From JANXUC01 sp964619065 (GTDB lineage: Bacteria > Acidobacteriota > Terriglobia > Terriglobales > Acidobacteriaceae), in assembly GCA_964619065.1 (NCBI GenBank), contig CAZUCC010000027.1, positions 1-55,986 on the forward strand: a stretch of DNA of 55,986 bases, given 5' to 3'. The notes beneath the pieces were generated by a model that saw only the letters and a program-made list of their open reading frames with translations, searched no databases and was not told where the DNA came from. Positions 35,883 through 42,543 of this stretch are shown here, piece by piece; the stretch's first letter is position 1, and each line of letters starts with the position of its first letter. The position numbers and the translations under genes are program-made.

Positions 35883-36992
35883 ATGCAAATAGGGCAGTTT
35901 TTAAAGTTTGTTCGCAGCAAATTGGTGCCGAGTGTTCACGCGCTCGTTCTCGGGATTGTTTTTTGTGGATGTGGGCAAGCTGGATCTGCTCAAACGGATG
36001 CCGCGCGGCCATCTCCGGCGAAGACGTCAGGCACCGTCACGGCTTCTGTCGCCCCTTCGTCCTCCGCAAGTCCTTACGAGGATTGGACCACTCCCGACTT
36101 AACAAAAAGTCAATTACCCGTTATCCCGCCACTGGTCGGGGAGAAAGACGACTATGCTGATTTCACGCGCGAGATCCTCCAAGTTCAGTGGCGCCCCACG
36201 GACCCAATCGAGTTGTACGTGATTCTTCCGAAGGCGGTGAAGAATCCACCCGTCGTTCTGTATCTCTATGGCCATCCCGCGGAAACCACCCGTTTTCTGG
36301 ATGAGGATTTTTCCCGGCTGCTGGTGAAGAATGGGTATGCGGCCGTAGGTTTTGTTCCGGAGCTTTCGGGCCAGCGCTATCATGATCGTCCCATGAAGGA
36401 GTGGTATGTCAGCGAGCTGCAAGAGGTGCTAGCGACCTCGGCACATGATGTGCAAATGATTCTGAACTATCTTGCGACGCGTGGCGATGTCGACATGAAC
36501 CGGGTAGGTATGTTCGGACAGGGCTCGGGTGCATCGATTGCCATCCTGGCGGCTGCCGTGGACCCGAGAATCAAAGTTCTAGATCTGATGGATCCCTGGG
36601 GCGATTGGCCGCACTGGATGGCGGAATCGACGCGGATCCCCGACAACGAACGTTCCGCTTTCGTGAAGCCGGAGTTCTTGGAGAAGATTGCGCCATTCGA
36701 TCCCGTGCAGTGGTTGCCGAAACTGAAGACACCGGCAGTGCGTGTACAAATGATGAATTTTGACACCATTACGCCGAAGGCGGCCAAGGAGACGATAGCG
36801 AAGTCGGTCCCCGCCACGGCCACGCTGACTCGGTATGAAAATTCGAATCAGGTGCATGACGCCTTGATGCTGGGCAAGGAGTTCGATTGGATCAAAGCGC
36901 AGCTTCAACCCGCGGGAGATGTTAAAGACAGGGTCGCAGAGAAGACAGAAGGTAAGGCCAAGGACGCGGTTCCTGCGAAACAGTCCAACTAA
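35883..36992 (+). CDS. Exported alpha/beta hydrolase (dienelactone hydrolase-like)
   Basis: 369 residues from ATG 35883 with GAGGA 4 bases upstream. The N-terminus is a signal sequence (hydrophobic ALVLGIVFCGC, about 21-31); FCGC may serve as a weak lipobox. The hydrolase domain starts near residue 100 (VVLYLYGHPAET), with the nucleophile elbow GQGSGA (Ser near 213), an acidic residue region and HDALM near 321 providing a likely catalytic His. Ser in GxSxG plus an exported location suggest an extracytoplasmic esterase or peptidase; substrate unknown. The last 30 residues are Lys/Ala-rich. The pseudopilin gene follows on the same strand. Confidence 0.75.
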   Translation: MQIGQFLKFVRSKLVPSVHALVLGIVFCGCGQAGSAQTDAARPSPAKTSGTVTASVAPSSSASPYEDWTTPDLTKSQLPVIPPLVGEKDDYADFTREILQVQWRPTDPIELYVILPKAVKNPPVVLYLYGHPAETTRFLDEDFSRLLVKNGYAAVGFVPELSGQRYHDRPMKEWYVSELQEVLATSAHDVQMILNYLATRGDVDMNRVGMFGQGSGASIAILAAAVDPRIKVLDLMDPWGDWPHWMAESTRIPDNERSAFVKPEFLEKIAPFDPVQWLPKLKTPAVRVQMMNFDTITPKAAKETIAKSVPATATLTRYENSNQVHDALMLGKEFDWIKAQLQPAGDVKDRVAEKTEGKAKDAVPAKQSN

Positions 36993-37067
36993 TGTCCCGT
37001 GCTCTATCGAAACCGGTGCAGGGACGCTCGTGTTTTGACGACAGGCTTGGCCGCGCTAGAATTAGGT

Positions 37068-37529
37068 ATGGCTACCGGGAAGCAGCGAAAGTTCAGAGGG
37101 TTCACACTCATCGAATTGATGCTGGCGGTGATGTTGCTCATGATCCTGACAGGCTTGGCCGTTCCAATGGCTCGCAGTGCGATTAAGCGGCAGAAGGAAC
37201 GCGAGCTGCGCTACGATCTGCAAGAGATTCGTGACGCGATCGACCGCTATAAAGATGCTGCGGACCGGAGTCTCGTCCAAAAGGCGGATTCCTACGGCTA
37301 CCCGAAAACCTTGGAAGCACTGGTGAAGGGCGTAGAGATTCGCGGCGGGAAGACGGTGCGTTTTCTGCGTGAAGTCCCGGTCGATCCGATGACCGGAAAA
37401 GCTGAATGGGGCATCCATTCCATGGAAGACGATCCCGAATCCGACTCCTGGGATGAGACGACGGTATTTGACGTCTACTCCAAGTCTGACGGCACCGCGT
37501 TGAACGGGACACGTTACAGAACGTGGTAA
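37068..37529 (+). CDS. Type II secretion/type IV pilin-like pseudopilin
   Basis: 153 residues from ATG 37068; the frame extends upstream but only this start gives a short basic leader. The prepilin peptidase site and N-terminal helix are clear: RG|FTLIELMLAVML (about 9-21) with Glu5 of the mature protein. The remainder has an RQKERELRYDLQEIRDAIDRY helix extension and a short C-terminal domain with VPVDPMTGKAEW, as in GspG-like pseudopilins. No other secretion or pilus genes are in the window, so it is an orphan. It follows the hydrolase by 75 bases and is convergent with the TMTC-like gene. Confidence 0.85.
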   Translation: MATGKQRKFRGFTLIELMLAVMLLMILTGLAVPMARSAIKRQKERELRYDLQEIRDAIDRYKDAADRSLVQKADSYGYPKTLEALVKGVEIRGGKTVRFLREVPVDPMTGKAEWGIHSMEDDPESDSWDETTVFDVYSKSDGTALNGTRYRTW

Positions 37530-37577
37530 CCGCGCGCGCTGTCTTGATCCTGATCCCAGCACTGCCCCGAGCCAATT

Positions 37578-39374
37578 TCAATTGCGAGCGGTATTACTGC
37601 TGTTGAGCGCTGCCAGGGCCTCACGGGCTTCCTGAAGCTTGGGATTTAGATCGATTGCTTTTTGATAGGCAGTGTGCGCGTCACTGATGCGTCCAGCCTG
37701 CTGCTGGAGCTGACCGAGCTGCAAATAGGCGCTGGCTGTCGGATGAGTACCCATAGAGCTGGACAGCCTGGAGATAGCCTTGTACAGTTGCAGCTTCCCC
37801 AGGCCCTCAAAGGCTGAAAAGAGTTCGGGGTTTCGCCGCAGAGCCTCTTTGTAGCTCGCACTCGCCTGCGGGTAGTCACTCAAGTCCCGGTAGGCATCTC
37901 CTAAATTGGAATACGCAACCGGCGCGATGGCATTCGCCTGATCTGCAAGGGCCGCGGATTGAAAGTGAGGTATGGCTTCCTGCAAATGGCCCTGGTCGGC
38001 GAGGAGTGCTCCTGCATTCAGATGGGCCCGCGCATCAAACGGATTGATTCGAAGAGCATTTTGAAAGTGAGACAATGCCTCCGCGTGGCGTCCGAGGTCG
38101 ATCAGCGCCTGACCCATACCGTCTTCGGCGATGTAGTTGTCCTGTGTCACTGCGAGCGAATGAGACCAGAGATCGTAGTCGCTGCGCCAGTACCAAGTTT
38201 GCCGCCAGGTCAGAGCGGATAAAACCGTCAAAACCAGAGCCGCCGCCACTACGCGATAGCCGACCGCGAAGTTCCGACGGTCCGCGAATTCTGAGATTCC
38301 CCACACGACAGCGACAAAGATTCCGATGAGTGGAAGGTAGGCGTAACGGTCCGCCATAGCTTGTTCGCCCACTTGCAGTAAGCCGATGACCGGGACAAGC
38401 GTGCCTAGAAACCAAAGCCAACCCGTGAGGAGGTAGCTTTGCACGAATCGTCGTCGCCAAGCATAGGCTGTCAAGGTTCCAAGAAAGAGGAGCGTCAGTG
38501 CGGGCTTCCAGTAGCCAAGCGCATTTCCAGGATGGGGATAGGGCAGCGCAAGTCTGGTGGGCCAGAACATGTTCACCAAGTACATGCCGTACGAGTAGAG
38601 TGCATTCGCCACGCGCACTGCGATAGGGAAACGCGCCGTTGAAGCGACAGTGTGTGTCGAGTTTTGCGCGATCACAGTAATGACAGCACTGGCGGCAGAG
38701 AGAGCGAAGAGGGGCACCTTCTCCCATACAAGACGCCGAGCGGATGCGGGGGCAACCGGGAATTCTGGGGAGGTTTGCGTCCAGCCCTCGATTCTTCGCA
38801 GTGGCCAGAAATCCAAAAGAAGCAGCACGCAGGGAAGCGTGATCGCCATCGGTTTCGCGGCTAGTGCGAGAACGAATAGACCGGCCACTGCGAGATAGCG
38901 TGGGAAGCGAGGACGGCGCGCGTACCATCCATAGGCGCCCAGAGTGAGCAGGAACAAAAAAGTGCTCAAAACGTTCTTGCGCTCGGCCACCCACGCTACG
39001 GATTCGACGTTGATCGGATGGAGAGCAAACAATGCGGCCACGAGTGTGCTGCGGCCGAGAAAACCCGTCGCGCGAGCAAGCAGCAAGAAAAGAAGGATGA
39101 CACTCAGAATATGGAACACCAAATTGGTCAGGTGATGTGCCCCGGGATTCAGTCCGAACCACTGGCAGTCTGCCGCGTGTGAGAGCCAGGTGAGCGGGTG
39201 CCAATTGGATTGCTCCATGGTTGTAAGCGCCCATCGCACGGTGTACCAATGCAACCCAGCCTGCACGTTGTGGTTGAGAAAGACGTAGCCGGGATCGTCA
39301 AAATTCGTGAAAGGGAAGTGCCCGACTTGGGCATATAGAGCGCCGGTAATCAGAGCCAAGAGCAGCGACACCAC
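37578..39374 (-). CDS. TMTC-like membrane protein with TPR repeats (putative glycosyltransferase)
   Basis: 598 residues from the first available start, GTG 39374. About ten hydrophobic segments fill residues 1-400, with FTNFDDPGYV (about 22-31, the DD pair typical of GT-C enzymes), HPLTWLSHAADC and ALHPINVESVAWVAERKN (about 115-132), signatures of TMTC/DUF1736 proteins, in animals O-mannosyltransferases. Four or more TPRs occupy about 410-590. The in-frame sequence continues upstream without a start codon (reading ELASLGKEISRPYLF), and a basic N-terminus typical of the family is found in another frame at 39436-39546, so the true gene probably begins at 39546. Confidence 0.75.
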   Translation of the reverse strand: MVSLLLALITGALYAQVGHFPFTNFDDPGYVFLNHNVQAGLHWYTVRWALTTMEQSNWHPLTWLSHAADCQWFGLNPGAHHLTNLVFHILSVILLFLLLARATGFLGRSTLVAALFALHPINVESVAWVAERKNVLSTFLFLLTLGAYGWYARRPRFPRYLAVAGLFVLALAAKPMAITLPCVLLLLDFWPLRRIEGWTQTSPEFPVAPASARRLVWEKVPLFALSAASAVITVIAQNSTHTVASTARFPIAVRVANALYSYGMYLVNMFWPTRLALPYPHPGNALGYWKPALTLLFLGTLTAYAWRRRFVQSYLLTGWLWFLGTLVPVIGLLQVGEQAMADRYAYLPLIGIFVAVVWGISEFADRRNFAVGYRVVAAALVLTVLSALTWRQTWYWRSDYDLWSHSLAVTQDNYIAEDGMGQALIDLGRHAEALSHFQNALRINPFDARAHLNAGALLADQGHLQEAIPHFQSAALADQANAIAPVAYSNLGDAYRDLSDYPQASASYKEALRRNPELFSAFEGLGKLQLYKAISRLSSSMGTHPTASAYLQLGQLQQQAGRISDAHTAYQKAIDLNPKLQEAREALAALNSSNTARN

Positions 39375-39435
39375 GAAAAGGTACGGACGAGAGATCTCTT
39401 TTCCGAGACTTGCTAACTCTTTATTCTTCTTATAA

Positions 39436-39546
39436 TTACTTGATTTTTTTTAAACGTTCGAGTTGAGGATTTGCGGAGCCGCTGATTGCCGCCGAGCTTT
39501 TTCGAGCAGCACGCCGCTGAGTCTTTTTGGAAGCCGATGTCGACAT
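39436..39546 (-). pseudogene. Probable displaced N-terminus of the TMTC-like gene
   Basis: A 36-codon frame from ATG 39546, very basic (SKKTQRRAARKSS near the start, PQLERLKKIK at the end). It stops just after an A8 tract (minus strand, 39451-39444). Removing one A would join it to the upstream extension of the TMTC-like frame without a stop. Family members commonly start with such a basic cytoplasmic tail. I infer a one-base slip: assembly error, mutation, or transcriptional slippage on the A-tract. Confidence 0.5.
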
Positions 39547-39616
39547 GATTTGAGACTGCGCGAGAGAGCGACATTTCATTATCGCCGTGGAAGGCGAAAA
39601 CCAGACATGCGCCTGG

Positions 39617-39671
39617 CCGGTAAAACGCTTTCTTCAACACTTTTTCATGAGAATGTAACAATTCTGTAACG
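39617..39671 (-). promoter_or_regulatory. Pho-box-like array upstream of TMTC-like gene
   Basis: On the minus strand, CGTTACA, TGTTACA, CATGAAA and GTTGAAG start every 11 bases (39671, 39660, 39649, 39638). All share T3 and A5, and the first two share C6. The hexamer 9 bases later, TACCGG, is a poor -10. Weakest of the five arrays in the window. The 39375-39701 gap otherwise holds only the short frame at 39436-39546. Confidence 0.4.
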
Positions 39672-39701
39672 TTTCTGGGCGGAATCAACAGGAAGGCAAA
39701 A

Positions 39702-40385
39702 TTATTCGATCCGCTTTCTCTGCCTGGAGGCATGGAGGAGGCTGTGTCCGCGCACAAGGTGAAAAAGCTCTTCGGCTAGGTTCTTGGTGTGATCGCCGGC
39801 GCGCTCGAACGCTTGGGCCATGAGCAAAACGCTGGTGCTGTCCGGGCTGACGCGCTGCGCGGTGGTTTCCAGGTGCCGTTTGAAGACTGAGCGGCAGGCG
39901 GTATCGACTTCTGCGTCCAACTGCAAGACAGATTGCGCCAGTTCGAGATCGCGATTTAAGAACCCGGCATGAACCTGGGTAAGCATTTTCTCAATCACGA
40001 CCGTCATTTCGACGAGATCACGCGCATCCTCACGGGGGAGGCGCGCGGTGAGTTGTTCCAGGCGGTGAGCGACGCTCCAGGTGAGATCGCCGATGCGTTC
40101 CAGATCAATGGTGAAACGAAAACAGGCGAGTAGCTGGCGGGCTTCATCTTCGCTGACCTGCGTGATGGCCTTGGGCAATTCGTCGTCGATCTGGCGCTCA
40201 ATGCGGTCCAGCTCTTTTTCGCAATCGCGTACCGCAAGCAGGGCCATTTTCGAGGATCCCTGTATGAAATCACGAACGTTGAACGTGGCGTCTTTGGCAA
40301 CCAGGCAGGCGAGCAGGGCAATTTCGGTTATTTGCTGCGTGGAGTCGAGATAGACGGCGGCTTTTTTCTTTGTGGCAGAAGGCAT
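39702..40385 (-). CDS. phoU: PhoU-family phosphate signalling protein
   Basis: 227 residues from ATG 40385 (TTG 40394 is in frame). Two helical-bundle repeats, each with the PhoU metal-binding signature: DLERIGDLTWSVAHRLEQL in the first and FERAGDHTKNLAEELFHL in the second. PhoU couples the Pst transporter to the PhoR sensor and keeps the Pho regulon off when phosphate is ample. No pst, phoR or phoB genes are adjacent. It starts about 30 bases after the OlsF-like gene and is probably cotranscribed with it. The last residues are basic and outside the domain. Confidence 0.88.
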   Translation of the reverse strand: MPSATKKKAAVYLDSTQQITEIALLACLVAKDATFNVRDFIQGSSKMALLAVRDCEKELDRIERQIDDELPKAITQVSEDEARQLLACFRFTIDLERIGDLTWSVAHRLEQLTARLPREDARDLVEMTVVIEKMLTQVHAGFLNRDLELAQSVLQLDAEVDTACRSVFKRHLETTAQRVSPDSTSVLLMAQAFERAGDHTKNLAEELFHLVRGHSLLHASRQRKRIE

Positions 40386-40415
40386 GGATTTCAACTTTGC
40401 GATATCGGGCCCCTA

Positions 40416-42236
40416 TCAGTACTGGTCCTGCAAGGCGGGCAAGCCATGGTAGTGGCGGAAAGCTGCCAGCCCTGATTTTCCCATGTAACGCTCTAGAGAG
40501 GAAGGTTGTGTTTTACGCAAATCCATGACCACCAACCCGTCCAGAACATGGGAGAACTTTGGGTCGACATTGAATCCGAGCAAGCGGCCGCCCAAACGGC
40601 TGTAATGCTTGAGCAGGATGGGGATTCCTTTGCCGTCTGTTTCCATATCCGCAATAGGATCGGAGAGTTCGTCGAGTTCCCGCATGGCATGGCAAATCGA
40701 GCGGCAGTCCCAGGAGCGGAGGCGGCCGGGACGGAAGGGACGACGCGGCTGGACGAGCGGGCCGAGTTCGTCTTCGGATTTGCGGGACTCGAAGAAGCGG
40801 ACAATTAATTCGCGCGAGGCGCGAGTATAGCGGCCGCTGATGCTGACGGCGCCGAAAAGTACAGGTGTTTCCGGATGCGCAGAAATGTAGCGGGCAATAC
40901 CCTTCCACAAAAGCAACAGTGGCGCGAATTGCCGCTGGTACTCCGGACGAACAAATGAACGCCCTAGTTCCATCGCTGGGCCAAGCTTCTCGAAGAAACG
41001 TTCGTCATAGCGGAAGAGTGTGCTGGTGTACAGGCCATCCGTACCGCGAAGCGGAAGAATGTCCCCCGTTTTGCCGATGCGATAAGCGCCGACCAGTTCT
41101 TGTTTCTGCTTGCTCCAGAGAATGATGTGGCTGTAATAACGGTCGAAAGTATCGAGGTCCGTGCTCCTGCCTGTACCCTCACCCGCATCGCGGAACGTGG
41201 CTTCGCGCAGACGTCCGAGTTCTGGGAGGACGTTGGGAATTTCATGTTCGCGTGCGGCAAAGACCGTGAACTCGCGGCTGTCGTCCAAGATCTGCTCCGG
41301 TCGCAGATTTTCGATATCCGACAGCAACGCGTCCGGTGCAATCGGCAAGGTGAGCCGATCCATACGTTTCTTGGGGAGCATCGGCCGCAGAACCGATGCA
41401 AGTTTTGTTTTCTCCGAGCCACGATGGGCGAGCAAGTGGGTGCGCCAGCGCAAGTATTGCGTGGCCTCAGCATCGCTCTCCATGAAGGTGACAGCACTGG
41501 CGGGAATCACGCGGCCTACCTGCAATTGAACGCTGCGGCCTTTCTGCGCGAGAAACTCGTTGAGCAGCAGAGCCGTTCGAAAACTGGGGTGGACCAGACT
41601 CAGCGCTTGAAATGTCGCACTGTTGCGCCCCCGGAAATACACAGGAAGGGTGGAAGCTTCTGTCATGCGTACCAGACGCGCCACCGCCGGGCTCCAGGCG
41701 GGATCTGTAACTTCTGGATACGGCAGCCGCAAGTGCGAAACTTCGCCAGCAGGAAACATTACCAGCAGACCGCCTTGACGCAGCCACCGCACAGATTGCA
41801 GAAGCGCGGTTCCGTTCGTGGAAATCGCATCCCTGGTCCCGAAGGGATCCACAAAAATACAATGCTCATCGAGCCCTTCGATCCCCTTGAGCAAGACATT
41901 CGTCAATATCTTTACGTCAGGACGCACGCGCTGCATGACTGCGCCAAGCACGGTGCCATCCAGAATCCCAAAAGGATGGTTGGATACCACTAGGACAGGC
42001 CCGGTGGCGGGAATTCGGGATATTTCGGATTCGTCAAGGCGCGAGTCGACGCGCATCTCTATAAGAACATTCTCGAGAAGACTGCGATTCTCCGCGTGTC
42101 GAGCGCGTTCATATAGATCCTGAATCTGGTCCAGCGGAAGGAACTTTTCCATCAAGCCCCTGTTGGCAAATAGTTCGCGCGCGCCAAAAAGCGACCGCGG
42201 ACTGCTGTCTCGTGCCGCAAGTCCTGAACTATGCAT
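40416..42236 (-). CDS. olsF: OlsF-like bifunctional acyltransferase (ornithine lipid synthesis)
   Basis: 606 residues from ATG 42236; the frame is open to TTG 42281, but that lies inside the promoter array, and a -10 hexamer ending 7 bases before 42236 suggests leaderless initiation there. The N-terminal half is a PlsC/OlsA-like acyltransferase: SNHPFGILDG (His and Asp, about 85-94) and FPAGEVS (about 159-165). The C-terminal half resembles OlsB N-acyltransferases: YSHIILWS, AMELGRSFVRPEYQR and LLLLWKGIARYI. Fusions of both activities (OlsF) make phosphorus-free ornithine lipids from ornithine and acyl-ACP, typically under phosphate limitation. Cotranscription with phoU fits. A fused hemolysin-like protein of other function is the alternative. 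Confidence 0.72.
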   Translation of the reverse strand: MHSSGLAARDSSPRSLFGARELFANRGLMEKFLPLDQIQDLYERARHAENRSLLENVLIEMRVDSRLDESEISRIPATGPVLVVSNHPFGILDGTVLGAVMQRVRPDVKILTNVLLKGIEGLDEHCIFVDPFGTRDAISTNGTALLQSVRWLRQGGLLVMFPAGEVSHLRLPYPEVTDPAWSPAVARLVRMTEASTLPVYFRGRNSATFQALSLVHPSFRTALLLNEFLAQKGRSVQLQVGRVIPASAVTFMESDAEATQYLRWRTHLLAHRGSEKTKLASVLRPMLPKKRMDRLTLPIAPDALLSDIENLRPEQILDDSREFTVFAAREHEIPNVLPELGRLREATFRDAGEGTGRSTDLDTFDRYYSHIILWSKQKQELVGAYRIGKTGDILPLRGTDGLYTSTLFRYDERFFEKLGPAMELGRSFVRPEYQRQFAPLLLLWKGIARYISAHPETPVLFGAVSISGRYTRASRELIVRFFESRKSEDELGPLVQPRRPFRPGRLRSWDCRSICHAMRELDELSDPIADMETDGKGIPILLKHYSRLGGRLLGFNVDPKFSHVLDGLVVMDLRKTQPSSLERYMGKSGLAAFRHYHGLPALQDQY

Positions 42237-42243
42237 ATCTTCA

Positions 42244-42298
42244 GGTCTATCCTGCGAAGTTTGCGGGATTGTGACAAGCAAGTTAAAACTTTGTCACA
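42244..42298 (-). promoter_or_regulatory. Pho-box-like array and -10 of the olsF-phoU operon
   Basis: On the minus strand heptamers TGTGACA, TTTAACT, TGTCACA and CGCAAAC start every 11 bases (42298, 42287, 42276, 42265). Nine bases later comes TAGACC (42249-42244), and 7 bases after that the ATG at 42236. The first and third heptamers are close to the E. coli PhoB unit. Confidence 0.55.
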
Positions 42299-42475
42299 GA
42301 TTGTAAACCTTGGTACCCATTCGCATGGTTACCACAAGGAGATTTTCACGACGCGTGGAGATACACGGGACGGATTTAAAGACTGAAAACTCCTTAAGTA
42401 GCTGTTAATAAATGCTTTGCAGGTCAAGAGAAAACTTTTACCTCTCATTACTTGAGTAAGGTGCACGGGTAGATG

Positions 42476-42512
42476 CTGACCCCTAAACTCATAATGGGCG
42501 AAGTGGGGTCAG
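42476..42512 (+). other. Stem-loop in the leader of the HD-GYP/GGDEF gene
   Basis: CTGACCCC (42476-42483) pairs with GGGGTCAG (42505-42512) around a 21-base loop, 32 bases before the ATG at 42544. No T-run follows. It could affect translation or mRNA stability; I see no known riboswitch consensus. Confidence 0.35.
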
Positions 42513-42543
42513 GCGTATTTCATCGGAAATCCAAGAACAACGA

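Noticed and set aside
38035..39249. 404-codon open frame on the minus strand
   Set aside because: Same strand as the TMTC-like gene but another frame; the TMTC-like frame has coherent membrane helices and TPRs, this one does not.
42393..42410. CTTAAGT and GTTAATA, 11 bp apart, as a sixth Pho-box array facing the c-di-GMP gene
   Set aside because: Only two units, neither with the A5-C6 pattern of the others; within chance expectation.
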